Positions 1 to 10,068 of a stretch of DNA of 64,000 nt are shown piece after piece. The stretch is from Variovorax sp. OAS795 (lineage in GTDB: Bacteria > Pseudomonadota > Gammaproteobacteria > Burkholderiales > Burkholderiaceae_C), in contig NZ_JBEPOH010000001.1 of NCBI RefSeq assembly GCF_040546685.1, positions 2,666,001-2,730,000 of the forward strand. The letters are read 5' to 3'. The notes under the pieces are model-generated. The model made no database searches, was not told the origin of the DNA, and saw only the letters and a list, made by a program, of their open reading frames with translations. The translations under genes were made by a program, and so were the position numbers. Numbering within the stretch: position 1 is the stretch's first letter; the number at the start of each line of letters is the position of its first letter.

Positions 1-606
1 GCCGACCTGATCCATTTCGATGTCATGGACAACCACTATGTACCGAATCTGACAATCGGTCCGCTGGTGTGCGAAGCCATAAAGCCCTATGCGACGGTGC
101 CGATCGACGTGCACCTGATGGTCAAGCCGGTCGATGCGCTGATCCCGATGTTCGCGGAGGCGGGCGCCTCGATCATCTCGTTCCACCCCGAGGCCAGCGA
201 GCACATCGACCGCACGATCCGGCTGATTGCGGCCAGCGGCTGCAAGGCCGGCCTGGTGCTGAACCCCGCCACGCCGCTGCAGGTGCTCGACCATGTGCTG
301 GACCAGCTCGACCTGGTGCTGCTGATGTCGGTCAACCCCGGCTTCGGCGGGCAGAGCTTCATCGAGAGCGTGCTGCCGAAGATCGAGGCGGTGCGCCGCC
401 GCATCGATGCGACCGGGCGCGACATCTGGCTCGAGGTCGATGGCGGCGTGAAGCCCGGCAACGCCGCGCGCATCGGCGCCGCGGGGGCCGACACGCTGGT
501 GGCGGGCTCGGCGGTGTTCAGCGGCGGCCGCTACCGCGAGGCCATCGACGCGATCCGCACGCAGGCGCTGCAGGGCCGGCGCGACATGGAAGGGCGTCCC
601 GCATGA
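1..606 (+). CDS. rpe: Ribulose-phosphate 3-epimerase (partial, 5' end missing)
   Basis: This enzyme interconverts ribulose-5-phosphate and xylulose-5-phosphate in the cytoplasm, regenerating the precursor of the CO2 acceptor in the Calvin cycle. The reading frame is open from base 1, so about 25-30 N-terminal residues lie outside the window and 201 residues remain. Family landmarks are visible: [17 protein letters not shown] at the left edge (metal and substrate residues), [18 protein letters not shown] and EVDGGV, which carries the second catalytic Asp. The stop codon overlaps the next start (ATGA at 603-606), which implies translational coupling. In cbb operons this gene is called cbbE. The family call is secure. 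Confidence 0.95.
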   Translation, partial: ADLIHFDVMDNHYVPNLTIGPLVCEAIKPYATVPIDVHLMVKPVDALIPMFAEAGASIISFHPEASEHIDRTIRLIAASGCKAGLVLNPATPLQVLDHVLDQLDLVLLMSVNPGFGGQSFIESVLPKIEAVRRRIDATGRDIWLEVDGGVKPGNAARIGAAGADTLVAGSAVFSGGRYREAIDAIRTQALQGRRDMEGRPA

Positions 607-1331
607 CGAAAGACCTGGGCGGCATCGACGCCATCGCCTTCGACCTGGACGGCACGCTGGTCGACAGCGCGCCGGACATCCGCGTGGCCCTGAATGCCGC
701 GCTCGAAGAAGCCGGACTCGAACGCTTCGACTTGGACACCTTGCGCGCATGGATCGGCGACGGCCCCGATGCGCTGATCCTGCAGGCGCTGCGGCGGCAG
801 GACCTCGGCGGCAGCGAGACGCTGCGCAGACGGCTGCGCAAGAGCTTCGACGCGGCCACGCTGGCGGCCCCGCTGAAGCATGGCAGCGTGTTCGAGGGCA
901 TCGCCGACCTCATTGCGGGCCTGCGGCGCGCGCTGCCGATGGTGGTGGTCACCAACAAGCCGACGCCGCTGGCACGCGCCGTGCTGGATGCAGCCGGCCT
1001 GCTGCAGCCGATGGCCGGGGTCTTCGGTGCCGACGCGGCTGCAGAGCGCAAGCCCGCTCCCTTTTTGCTGCAGGCCGCGGCGCGCCAGCTGGGCGTGGAA
1101 CCTTCGCGCCTGCTGATGGTCGGCGACGGCCCGGCCGACCTGCTCGCCGCGCAAGCGGCGGGGTCGCCGGCGGCGCTGGTGGCGTGGGGCTATGGCGGCC
1201 ATGCGGCGTCGGACGCGGCCGCCGTGGCGCCGGCCTGGCGTGTCGCGACGCCGCAGCAGCTGCTGTTGGCGGTGCGCGAGTCGCGCACCGTGCGCCCGAA
1301 TGAAGAAACGACGACAACGATCCGATATTGA
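603..1331 (+). CDS. gph: Phosphoglycolate phosphatase (HAD family)
   Basis: The product is a 242-aa haloacid-dehalogenase-fold phosphatase. It is expected to hydrolyse 2-phosphoglycolate made by the oxygenase side reaction of Rubisco (cbbZ in cbb operons). HAD motif I is FDLDGT at residues 13-18, with nucleophile D14 and acid/base D16. Motif II is VVVTNKP, motif III Lys lies in ERKPAP and motif IV is [15 protein letters not shown]. The ATG at 603 overlaps the rpe stop and starts exactly at the family's usual N-terminus. Sequence alone cannot exclude another small phosphate ester, but the position between rpe and cbbF strongly supports phosphoglycolate salvage. Confidence 0.92.
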   Translation: MTKDLGGIDAIAFDLDGTLVDSAPDIRVALNAALEEAGLERFDLDTLRAWIGDGPDALILQALRRQDLGGSETLRRRLRKSFDAATLAAPLKHGSVFEGIADLIAGLRRALPMVVVTNKPTPLARAVLDAAGLLQPMAGVFGADAAAERKPAPFLLQAAARQLGVEPSRLLMVGDGPADLLAAQAAGSPAALVAWGYGGHAASDAAAVAPAWRVATPQQLLLAVRESRTVRPNEETTTTIRY

Positions 1332-1350
1332 AACCAAACAGGAGACGATC

Positions 1351-2424
<1,074 letters not shown>

Positions 2425-2447
2425 ACGGCAGGGCACCCACCCACCCA

Positions 2448-2471
2448 CGGGGCCGAGCCCGAGCGGCCCCG
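2448..2471 (+). other. Stem-loop in the cbbF-cbbP spacer
   Basis: The arms CGGGGCC (2448-2454) and GGCCCCG (2465-2471) pair perfectly around a 10-nt loop and are followed by an A/T-rich stretch without a clean T run. The structure lies inside an evidently co-transcribed operon. An mRNA-processing or stability element, or a weak attenuator, is more likely than a full terminator. The function is inference. Confidence 0.4.
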
Positions 2472-2501
2472 CAAGAATTTCTTTATCTCCCCGAGGCCAC
2501 C

Positions 2502-3380
2502 ATGTCAGCCAAACATCCCATCGTTGCCATCACCGGCTCTTCCGGCGCGGGCACCACGTCCGTCACGCGAACCTTCGAGAACATCTTCAGGCGCGAGAGC
2601 GTCAAGGCGGCCATCGTGGAGGGCGACAGCTTCCACCGCTACGACCGGACGACCATGAAGGTGGCGATGGCCGAGGCCGAATCCGCGGGCAACCGGAACT
2701 TCAGCCACTTCGGCGAGGACGCGAACCTGTTCGCCGAACTCGAGGCGCTGTTCCGCGACTACGGCGAAGCGGGCGTGGGCCAGAGCCGCAAGTACCTGCA
2801 CGACGCCACGGAAGCCGCGCCCTACAAGCAGGAGCCCGGCACCTTCACGCCGTGGGAGACGCTGCCCGACAGCGAGCTGCTGTTCTATGAAGGCCTGCAT
2901 GGCGGCGTGACCACCGAAAAGGTCGACATCGCGCGCCATGTGGACCTGCTGATCGGCGTGGTGCCGGTGATCAACCTCGAATGGATCCAGAAGCTGCACC
3001 GCGACAAGAACACGCGCGGCTACTCGACCGAGGCCGTGACCGACGTGATCCTGCGCCGCATGAACGAGTACGTGCACTACATCTGCCCGCAGTTCACGCG
3101 CACGCACATCAACTTCCAGCGCGTGCCGGTGGTCGACACCTCCGACCCCTTCATTGCGCGCACCATTCCGAGCCCGGACGAGAGCCTGGTGGTGATCCGC
3201 TTCGCCAACCCTGCGGGATTCGACTTTCCGTACCTGCTGAGCATGCTGCACGACTCCTTCATGTCGCGCGCCAACACGCTGGTGGTGCCGGGCGGAAAGA
3301 TGGAGCTCGCGATGCAGCTGATCTTCACGCCGATGATCCTGCGGCTCATGGAGCGCCGCAAGAAGTCGTATGCGATCTGA
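2502..3380 (+). CDS. cbbP: Phosphoribulokinase
   Basis: The enzyme phosphorylates ribulose-5-phosphate to ribulose-1,5-bisphosphate with ATP, a reaction specific to the Calvin cycle, so it is the best evidence in the window for CO2 fixation. The 292-aa length fits the proteobacterial class. The P-loop GSSGAGTTS lies at residues 12-20. The VEGDSFHRYDR and YEGLHGG segments are characteristic, with catalytic and sugar-phosphate residues. The start at 2502 removes a long spurious in-frame extension and follows a GAGG ribosome-binding site. The next gene, cbbT, starts 51 nt after the stop. Confidence 0.97.
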   Translation: MSAKHPIVAITGSSGAGTTSVTRTFENIFRRESVKAAIVEGDSFHRYDRTTMKVAMAEAESAGNRNFSHFGEDANLFAELEALFRDYGEAGVGQSRKYLHDATEAAPYKQEPGTFTPWETLPDSELLFYEGLHGGVTTEKVDIARHVDLLIGVVPVINLEWIQKLHRDKNTRGYSTEAVTDVILRRMNEYVHYICPQFTRTHINFQRVPVVDTSDPFIARTIPSPDESLVVIRFANPAGFDFPYLLSMLHDSFMSRANTLVVPGGKMELAMQLIFTPMILRLMERRKKSYAI

Positions 3381-3431
3381 CGCGCCGTGCACCCGCCGGC
3401 TACCGCACAACTCTCACCAGGATCCCTCGGC

Positions 3432-5471
3432 ATGACGATCGACAACCTCGCCCTGCGCACGCAATGCGCCAATGCCATCCGCGCACTGGCCATGGACGCC
3501 GTGCAAGCCGCCAATTCCGGCCACCCGGGCATGCCGATGGGCATGGCCGACATCGCGGAGGCGCTGTGGCGGCACCGGCTGCGCCACGACCCGGCCGACC
3601 CGCGCTGGATCAACCGCGACCGCTTCGTCGTCTCGAACGGCCACGGCTCGATGCTGCTGTATGCGCTGCTGCACCTGAGCGGCTATGCGCTGCCGATCGA
3701 CGAGCTGCGCCGCTTCCGCCAGCTGCATTCGCGCACACCGGGACATCCCGAAGTCGGCGTCACGCCGGGCGTGGAAACGACCACCGGGCCGCTGGGGCAG
3801 GGCATCAGCAACGCGGTGGGCATGGCCCTGGCCGAAAAGCTGCTGGCCGACGAATTCAATCGCCCGGGCCACGAGGTGATCGACCACCGCACCTATGTGT
3901 TCCTCGGCGATGGCTGCCTGATGGAAGGCATCAGCCACGAGGCGTGCTCGCTCGCGGGCACCTGGCGCCTCAACAAGCTGGTGGCGTTCTACGACGACAA
4001 CGGCATCTCGATCGACGGCGAGGTCGGCGGCTGGTTCAGCGACGACACGCCCGCTCGCTTCGAGGCCTACGGCTGGACCGTGCTGCGCAACGTCGACGGC
4101 CACGATGCCGCGGCGCTCGACGCGGCCATCGCCCGCGCCGTCACCGCCGACCGGCCGGTGCTGGTGTGCTGCAAGACGCGCATCGGCCAGGGCTCGCCGA
4201 ACCGCGCCGGCACCGCCAAGGCGCACGGCGAGGCGCTGGGCGATGCCGAGATTGCGCTGACGCGGGAGGCCCTGGGCTGGAACGCCGCTCCGTTCGAGGT
4301 GCCGCCGGCCATTGCAGAGGCGTGGGCGGCGCGCGCATCGGGCGCCGCGCTGCACAAGGCCTGGCAGCAGCGCTTTGCCGCCTATGCGGAGGAGTTTCCG
4401 GTGCTCGCGCGCGAGTTGCTGCGGCGCCATCGCAACGATGCGCCGCTCACGGCGCAGGTCGAGGCGGCGTTGGCCTCGGCCGCGTCGGGTGCAGAGCAGC
4501 GCAAGGCCTCCGTCGCCACGCGCAAGGCGTCGCAGGGGGTGCTCGACGAGGTCGGGCCCGCGATGCCCGAACTGATCGGCGGCTCGGCCGACCTCACGGG
4601 ATCGAACCTCACGGACTGGAAGGGCCACCGCGCGCTCAAGGGCACGGGCACGGGCAACCACGTGCACTACGGCGTGCGCGAGTTCGGCATGGCGGCCATC
4701 ATGAACGGGCTGGTGCTGCATGGCGGCTTCCGTCCGTTCGGTGGCACTTTCCTGACCTTCTCGGACTACGCGCGCAACGGCGTGCGCATGTCGGCGCTGA
4801 TGAAGCTGCCGGTGGTCTACGTGTTCACGCACGACTCCATCGGGCTCGGTGAAGACGGCCCGACGCACCAGCCGGTGGAGCACGCCTCGAGCCTGCGGCT
4901 GATCCCCGAGGTCGATGTCTGGCGTCCGGCCGATGCCACCGAAACGGCTGTCGCGTGGCGCCAGGCCTTGCGCCGCGTGGACGGCCCGAGCTGCCTCCTG
5001 CTGACGCGCCAGGCGCTGCCGCATGCGGGCGGCGACGAAGAGCGCATCGAATCCATTGCGCGCGGCGCCTATGTGCTGCGGCGCCCGCAGAACGAATGCG
5101 TCGCGCTGCTGGCGAGCGGCTCCGAAGTCGGCGTGGCCTTGGCCGCCGCCGCCTTGCTGGCGGAAGAGGGCATTGCCGCGCGCGTGGTGTCGGTGCCCTG
5201 CATGGACGTGTTCGAACGGCAGGACAAGGCCTGGCGCCAATCGGTGATTCCGCGCCATCTGCCGCGCGTGGCGGTGGAGGCCGGCAGCACCGGCCTGTGG
5301 TGGAAGTACGTCGGGGAAGACGGCGATGTCGTCGGGATCGACCGCTTCGGCGAATCGGCGCCTGCGGGCGAACTGTTCAAGCTGTTCGGATTGACTGCCG
5401 ATGTGGTGGCCGAGCGGGCTCGCCGGCTGCTGGCGAACGCCGAGCCGGTTCATGTGAAAGAGCCCGCATGA
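3432..5471 (+). CDS. cbbT: Transketolase
   Basis: This thiamine-diphosphate enzyme moves two-carbon units between sugar phosphates in the regenerative phase of the Calvin cycle. The 679-aa protein has the usual order: an N-terminal pyrophosphate domain with [13 protein letters not shown] and a metal-binding DDN, a middle pyrimidine domain ([27 protein letters not shown]), and a C-terminal domain ([11 protein letters not shown]). An in-frame GTG 45 nt upstream is possible, but the ATG at 3432 matches the family N-terminus ([20 protein letters not shown]). The stop overlaps the pgk start as ATGA (5468-5471). In better-known cbb operons cbbG lies near here; it is absent. Confidence 0.96.
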   Translation: MTIDNLALRTQCANAIRALAMDAVQAANSGHPGMPMGMADIAEALWRHRLRHDPADPRWINRDRFVVSNGHGSMLLYALLHLSGYALPIDELRRFRQLHSRTPGHPEVGVTPGVETTTGPLGQGISNAVGMALAEKLLADEFNRPGHEVIDHRTYVFLGDGCLMEGISHEACSLAGTWRLNKLVAFYDDNGISIDGEVGGWFSDDTPARFEAYGWTVLRNVDGHDAAALDAAIARAVTADRPVLVCCKTRIGQGSPNRAGTAKAHGEALGDAEIALTREALGWNAAPFEVPPAIAEAWAARASGAALHKAWQQRFAAYAEEFPVLARELLRRHRNDAPLTAQVEAALASAASGAEQRKASVATRKASQGVLDEVGPAMPELIGGSADLTGSNLTDWKGHRALKGTGTGNHVHYGVREFGMAAIMNGLVLHGGFRPFGGTFLTFSDYARNGVRMSALMKLPVVYVFTHDSIGLGEDGPTHQPVEHASSLRLIPEVDVWRPADATETAVAWRQALRRVDGPSCLLLTRQALPHAGGDEERIESIARGAYVLRRPQNECVALLASGSEVGVALAAAALLAEEGIAARVVSVPCMDVFERQDKAWRQSVIPRHLPRVAVEAGSTGLWWKYVGEDGDVVGIDRFGESAPAGELFKLFGLTADVVAERARRLLANAEPVHVKEPA

Positions 5472-6649
5472 CGTTCAACACGCTCGACCAGGTCGACCTG
5501 CGCGGGCAGCGCGTGTTCATTCGCTGCGACCTTAACGTGCCCCTCGACGCGTCGGGCCGCATCAGCGACGACACGCGCATCCGCGCCAGTCTCGCCGGCA
5601 TCCGGCATGCGCTGTCGCAGGGGGCGCGGGTGATGGTCACTTCACACCTCGGACGGCCGAAGGAAGGCGGGCTCGCCGATGGCGAGTCGCTCGCGCCCGT
5701 GGCCGTGCGGCTTGGCGAGTTGCTGGGCACGCCGGTCAACCTGGTCAGCGACTGGATCGAACGGCCTTTCGACGTGGCGCCCGGCCACGTGGCGCTGCTC
5801 GAGAATTGCCGTTCCAATGTCGGCGAGAAAGCCAACGCAAAAGCCTTGGCGCGGCGCATGGCGGCGCTGTGCGATGTGTACGTGAACGATGCCTTCGGCA
5901 CCTCGCACCGCGCCGAAGCCACCACCGAAGCGCTGGCCCGGCTCGCGCCCATTGCCTGCGCTGGGCCGCTGATGGCGTCGGAGCTCAACGCACTCGGCCG
6001 TGCGCTCGCGAACCCGGCACGGCCGCTGGCGGCGATCGTCGGTGGGTCCAAGGTATCGACCAAGCTGTCGATCCTGGAGTCACTCGCGGCGCAGGTCGAA
6101 TGGCTGGTGGTCGGCGGCGGCATGGCCAACACCTTTCTGCTGGCGGCCGGTCATCCGGTCGGGCGATCGCTGTGCGAGCCCGAGATGGTCGAGACGGCGC
6201 GTGCCGTGACCTCGGCGCTGTCGGCGCGCGGTGCGCGGCTGTTCATGCCGACCGACGTGGTGACCGCCACCGAGTTTTCAGCGTGCGCACGTGCGACAGT
6301 GAAAGCCGTGGCCGACGTGGCGCCGGGCGACATGATCCTGGACTTCGGACCGGAGTCGGTCGCGCAGCTCGTCGCCATGCTCGGCCAGTGCAAGACCATT
6401 GTCTGGAATGGTCCGCTGGGCGTTTTCGAGATCGAGCAGTTCTCGCACGGCACGCGCACGCTGGCCAACGCCATCGCGCGCATGGATGCATTCTCGCTGG
6501 CCGGCGGCGGCGACACCGTCGCCGCCATCAACCAGTTCGAGGTGGAGGAGTGCATCGACTACGTCTCCACCGCGGGCGGTGCCTTCCTGGAGTTCCTCGA
6601 AGGCAAGAGCCTGCCGGCCGTCAAGGCGCTGCAGGACCGGCGCCACTGA
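5468..6649 (+). CDS. pgk: Phosphoglycerate kinase
   Basis: The kinase uses ATP to convert 3-phosphoglycerate to 1,3-bisphosphoglycerate (cbbK in this setting). The 393-aa protein shows [12 protein letters not shown] near the N-terminus, [18 protein letters not shown] at the hinge and the nucleotide loop GGGDTVAAI near the C-terminus. The ATG lies inside the cbbT stop, so translation is likely coupled. A 43-nt spacer with an AGGAG ribosome-binding site leads into cbbA. A longer in-frame extension back to 4955 lies wholly within cbbT in another frame and is discarded. Confidence 0.96.
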   Translation: MTFNTLDQVDLRGQRVFIRCDLNVPLDASGRISDDTRIRASLAGIRHALSQGARVMVTSHLGRPKEGGLADGESLAPVAVRLGELLGTPVNLVSDWIERPFDVAPGHVALLENCRSNVGEKANAKALARRMAALCDVYVNDAFGTSHRAEATTEALARLAPIACAGPLMASELNALGRALANPARPLAAIVGGSKVSTKLSILESLAAQVEWLVVGGGMANTFLLAAGHPVGRSLCEPEMVETARAVTSALSARGARLFMPTDVVTATEFSACARATVKAVADVAPGDMILDFGPESVAQLVAMLGQCKTIVWNGPLGVFEIEQFSHGTRTLANAIARMDAFSLAGGGDTVAAINQFEVEECIDYVSTAGGAFLEFLEGKSLPAVKALQDRRH

Positions 6650-6692
6650 CACGACCGCAACCACATTTCCAACATCCCCAGGAGCTTTCCCC

Positions 6693-7706
6693 ATGGCCAT
6701 GATTTCGCTGCGTCAATTGCTGGACCACGCGGCCGAGCACCAGTACGGCGTGCCGGCGTTCAACGTCAACAACCTGGAGCAGATCCAGGCCATCATGCAG
6801 GCCGCGCAGAAGACCGGCAGCCCGGTCATCCTGCAGGCCTCGGCCGGCGCGCGCAAGTACGCGGGCGAGCCCTTCCTGCGCAAGATGGTGGAGGCGGCAG
6901 TCGAGATGTACCCGGGGATCCCGATCGTGATGCACCAGGACCATGGCGCCAGCCCGTCGATGTGCATGCAGGCCATCCGCTCGGGCTTCACCAGCGTGAT
7001 GATGGACGGCTCGCTGATGGAAGACGCGAAGACGCCCGCCAGCTACGCGTACAACGTGGACGTGACCCGCCGCGTGGTCGAAATGGCGCGTGCGGTCGGC
7101 GTCTCGGTCGAGGGCGAGCTGGGCTGCCTCGGGTCGCTGGAGTCCGGCATGGCCGGCGAGGAAGACGGAAGCGGCGCCGAGGGCGTGCTGTCGCACGACC
7201 AGCTCCTGACCGACCCGCAGCAGGCGGCCGATTTCGTCTCGCGCACCGGCGTCGATGCGCTGGCCATCGCCATCGGCACCTCGCACGGCGCCTACAAGTT
7301 CAGCCGCAAGCCGACCGGCGACATCCTCGCGATCGACCGCATCAAGGACATCCATGCGCGCATCCCGCAGACGCACCTCGTGATGCACGGTTCCTCGTCG
7401 GTGCCGCAGGAATGGCTCGCGGTGATCCGTGAGCACGGCGGCGACATCAAGGAGACCTACGGCGTGCCGGTCGAGGAGATCCAGGAGGGCATCCGGCACG
7501 GGGTGCGCAAGGTCAACATCGACACCGACATCCGCCTGGCCATGACCGGCGCCATGCGCCGCGCCATGGGCAGCGACCGCAGCGAGTTCGATCCGCGCAA
7601 GTTCCTGAAGGAAGCGACCGCTGCTGCGCGCGACCTGTGCATCGACCGCTTCCAGGCCTTCGGCGCAGCGGGCATGGCCGCGAAGATCAGGCCGGTGGCG
7701 CTGTAG
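6693..7706 (+). CDS. cbbA: Fructose-bisphosphate aldolase class II, Calvin-cycle subtype
   Basis: The zinc-dependent aldolase joins dihydroxyacetone phosphate with glyceraldehyde-3-phosphate (or erythrose-4-phosphate) in the Calvin cycle. Zinc and substrate motifs are visible: [20 protein letters not shown], the acidic catalytic loop [24 protein letters not shown] and KVNIDTDIR. The 337-aa length is slightly short for the subtype but the C-terminus ([17 protein letters not shown]) looks complete. It is the last gene of the operon. The next gene, tssA, is convergent and ends 41 nt away. Confidence 0.95.
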   Translation: MAMISLRQLLDHAAEHQYGVPAFNVNNLEQIQAIMQAAQKTGSPVILQASAGARKYAGEPFLRKMVEAAVEMYPGIPIVMHQDHGASPSMCMQAIRSGFTSVMMDGSLMEDAKTPASYAYNVDVTRRVVEMARAVGVSVEGELGCLGSLESGMAGEEDGSGAEGVLSHDQLLTDPQQAADFVSRTGVDALAIAIGTSHGAYKFSRKPTGDILAIDRIKDIHARIPQTHLVMHGSSSVPQEWLAVIREHGGDIKETYGVPVEEIQEGIRHGVRKVNIDTDIRLAMTGAMRRAMGSDRSEFDPRKFLKEATAAARDLCIDRFQAFGAAGMAAKIRPVAL

Positions 7707-7720
7707 CGCGGTGCGCGCGG

Positions 7721-7745
7721 CCCGGGGTTGCTACCGGCAACCCGG
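7721..7745. terminator. Possible bidirectional terminator hairpin between convergent cbbA and tssA
   Basis: CCGGGGTTGC and GCAACCCGG can pair with one bulged G around a short loop in the 41-nt gap between two convergent genes. No T run follows on either strand, so intrinsic termination would be weak. The call rests mainly on position. Confidence 0.35.
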
Positions 7746-7747
7746 AC

Positions 7748-9343
7748 TCACAGCAGCGCGACGGCCCGCGCCGCATCGAGCCGCGCGATGGCCGACAGCG
7801 CGGCGTCGCGTGCGGCCGGATCGGCGTCCTGCTGGTTCAGCAGCACGTCGTAGGCCGCGGACCATCCTTCGAGCGCCAGCGCCGGGTCCCAGCGGTCGAG
7901 GTCGTGGTGGCGGATCTGCTCGGCAATGAGCTGCGCAAAAGCCGCCGGCACGCGGCCCTCGCGGCCGGTGCCCAGCAGCTGGCAGAGATGGATCTGCGCA
8001 CGCAGGCGCGTGGGTGCGTCGGGCGTGCGGTTGATCAGCTGCTGCATCAGCGCGGCGGCCGGCTGCAGCTGGCCATCGGCAATCAGTGCGCGCGCCTGCG
8101 ACACCGCGGTGCCGAGCTCGTCGTTCCTGGCTTGCGGGCTCCGCGCGGGCGCTGCCGCGGAATCCGCCGCCGCCGGCAGGCTGCCGATCCATTCGGCCGT
8201 TCGCGCATTGGCAAAGGGCATGCCGCTGGCGAACGACAGCAGGTCGAGCCCTGGCAAGCGCTGCAACAGGTCGCGCGTCGCGCGCTCGACCTCGGCCAGC
8301 GCGCTCGCGCCTTTCTCGCCGAGGCGGGCCAGGCCATCGGCCGCGAGTGCCTGCAGGTCCAGCCAGAGCGGAAAAGCCGGCAGCTGCGCCTCGGCAAAAC
8401 CGATGGCGTCCTGCGGCGGCGCGCTCTCGTCCTGCATGCGCTGCAGGGCTTCCGCCACCTGCGCGATGGGCGGCGAGATCTGCGTCAGGCCACCCGCCGA
8501 AGGGGGCAGCGCGTCCAGGCCCGCCCAGTTGGCGAAGCGGCTGACGCGGTAGGCGCGGGCATCGCAGGGGTCGGCCGACATCATGGCGTCGGCCACGCGG
8601 CCGAGGTGGTCGAGGGCCGGCGGCAATGCGTCGGCGCCGCTGCCCGCCAGCACCGGTTCGGTCGGAGCGGCAGGGCGGGGCGCGGGCTTTGCAGTCGCGG
8701 CGGCGGGGGCCGCAGGCGATGCTGCCGATGCAGGGTCGGGCGCGGGCGTTTCCGATTCGACCTGCGCCACCGGCACCCGCTCGATCAGCCCGATCAGCGG
8801 GCGCATCGAAGGTGCCTCCTCGTCCTTGGCGCGCAGCACTTCATCGATGCGGCGCGCGGCGGCGAGCAGGCCATCGACCAGCGCGGCAGGCTGCGGCTCG
8901 AGCTCGCTCCACTGCTGCTCCTCGGCGCTCAGCGCGGCGCGGTCCAGCAGCCACTGCAGCGCGTTGCGGCGTGCGCGCAAACGCGCGAGTGGCGGGAACA
9001 TGCCGTCCCAGAATTGCTCGAGCAGGTCGCCCACGATCTCGAGCCCGGCGGCAAGGCCCGGGAGTCCGTCGGCCTGCAGCAGCGCGGCGCTCAGGTAGCC
9101 CGCCACCAGCAGGTCCTTGCCCTTGTCGGCCAGCAGCACCGACGCCAGCTGGCTCACGCGCTGCCAGTCGGTCTGACCGTCGGCACCCGGACTCGAGAGC
9201 TTGCCGATCTCCAGCTGCAGGGCTTCGAAGCGGGGATCGTCGCGCACGTCGCCGCCCGCGGGGCGCACGGCATTGACGGGCTGGCGCCCGATGCCGTTGA
9301 ACAGTTCCAGATTCACGTTGTCGCGTCCCTCGTTCAGTCCCAT
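7748..9343 (-). CDS. tssA: Type VI secretion protein TssA (ImpA family)
   Basis: TssA forms ring-like oligomers that bind the baseplate and help prime sheath and tube polymerisation. The 531-aa protein starts MGLNEGRDN and has the ImpA-type N-terminal region (about residues 20-150, including LAGYLSAALLQADG and EQFWDGMFPP), a Pro/Ala-rich linker around residues 210-250 and a helical C-terminal region ending in an ARAVALL-like tail. The ATG at 9343 has a GAAGAG site just upstream; a longer frame to 10015 only shadows the response regulator gene. The gene overlaps the regulator's 3' end by 10 bp, so kinase, regulator and tssA form one leftward operon separate from the rest of the T6SS. Confidence 0.9.
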   Translation of the reverse strand: MGLNEGRDNVNLELFNGIGRQPVNAVRPAGGDVRDDPRFEALQLEIGKLSSPGADGQTDWQRVSQLASVLLADKGKDLLVAGYLSAALLQADGLPGLAAGLEIVGDLLEQFWDGMFPPLARLRARRNALQWLLDRAALSAEEQQWSELEPQPAALVDGLLAAARRIDEVLRAKDEEAPSMRPLIGLIERVPVAQVESETPAPDPASAASPAAPAAATAKPAPRPAAPTEPVLAGSGADALPPALDHLGRVADAMMSADPCDARAYRVSRFANWAGLDALPPSAGGLTQISPPIAQVAEALQRMQDESAPPQDAIGFAEAQLPAFPLWLDLQALAADGLARLGEKGASALAEVERATRDLLQRLPGLDLLSFASGMPFANARTAEWIGSLPAAADSAAAPARSPQARNDELGTAVSQARALIADGQLQPAAALMQQLINRTPDAPTRLRAQIHLCQLLGTGREGRVPAAFAQLIAEQIRHHDLDRWDPALALEGWSAAYDVLLNQQDADPAARDAALSAIARLDAARAVALL

Positions 9344-10068
9344 ATCTCTTCGACCGACAGGGCGTCGAAGTAGTAGCCGGCGCCGCGCTCGGTGCGCAGC
9401 AGCGCGGGCTGCTTGGGATCGGCCTCGATCTTGCGGCGCAGGCGCAGCATCTGCACGTCGATCGATCGGTCGTACACGTCGTCGAAGGCGCGCGTGCGTT
9501 CGATGAGTTCTTCGCGCGTGACGATCTTTCGCGGCGCGCCGAGGAACAGCACCATCAGGTTGAACTGGCTGGGCGACAGCGAGACGTTGCGCCCGTCGGC
9601 CGAGAACAGCCGGCGCGTGTTGAGGTTCAGCTCCCAGCCGTCGAAGCGGTAGGCGCGCGGGTGCTTGCCGCGCGTCACGGGGCTGCGCACGGCTTCGCTG
9701 CGGCGCCACACGGCGCGCATGCGCGCCAGCACTTCGCGCAGCGAGAAGGGCTTGATCACGTAGTCGTCGGCGCCCAGTTCGAGGCCCATCACGCGGTCGG
9801 CTTCTTCCTGCCGTCCGCTCATGCAGATGATCGGAAAGCGGTGCTCCTTGCGCCAGTGCCGCGTGAGGTCGATGCCGTCGCCGTCGGGCAGGCCCAGGTC
9901 GAGCAGCACCATGCTGTATTCGCGCTTTGCCGCGGCTTCGAGCGCTTCGGTCACGTTGCAGGCCATGTGGCTCTCGATGCCGTGTCCGGAGAGATAGCTG
10001 CTCAACAGGTTGCACAGCGATCCGTCGTCGTCCACGATCAGGACCGGCGCGCGGGGTTGCGTGTTCAA
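9334..10068 (-). CDS. OmpR/PhoB-type response regulator
   Basis: The 244-aa two-domain regulator has a receiver domain (residues 8-120) with acidic pocket D13/D14, phosphoacceptor D57 in LLDLGLPDGDG, S84 at the switch position and K106 in VIKPFS. A C-terminal winged helix (about 135-238) contains SPSQFNLMVLFL and YDRSIDVQMLRLRRKIE. It starts with TTG, supported by an AGGAG site 7 nt upstream and a 4-nt overlap (TTGA) with the kinase stop. Its partner is the adjacent histidine kinase. Linkage to tssA suggests that it controls the T6SS, probably from the divergent region at 11835-12117; this is inference. Confidence 0.9.
   Translation of the reverse strand: MNTQPRAPVLIVDDDGSLCNLLSSYLSGHGIESHMACNVTEALEAAAKREYSMVLLDLGLPDGDGIDLTRHWRKEHRFPIICMSGRQEEADRVMGLELGADDYVIKPFSLREVLARMRAVWRRSEAVRSPVTRGKHPRAYRFDGWELNLNTRRLFSADGRNVSLSPSQFNLMVLFLGAPRKIVTREELIERTRAFDDVYDRSIDVQMLRLRRKIEADPKQPALLRTERGAGYYFDALSVEEIWD

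Noticed and set aside
9334..9343. Possible frameshift joining the response regulator and tssA
   Set aside because: Both proteins are complete with proper termini. The 10-bp overlap is normal for coupled genes.
9344..10015. Upstream extension of tssA into the response regulator
   Set aside because: The extra residues are the regulator read in another frame. MGLNEG at 9343 has its own ribosome site.
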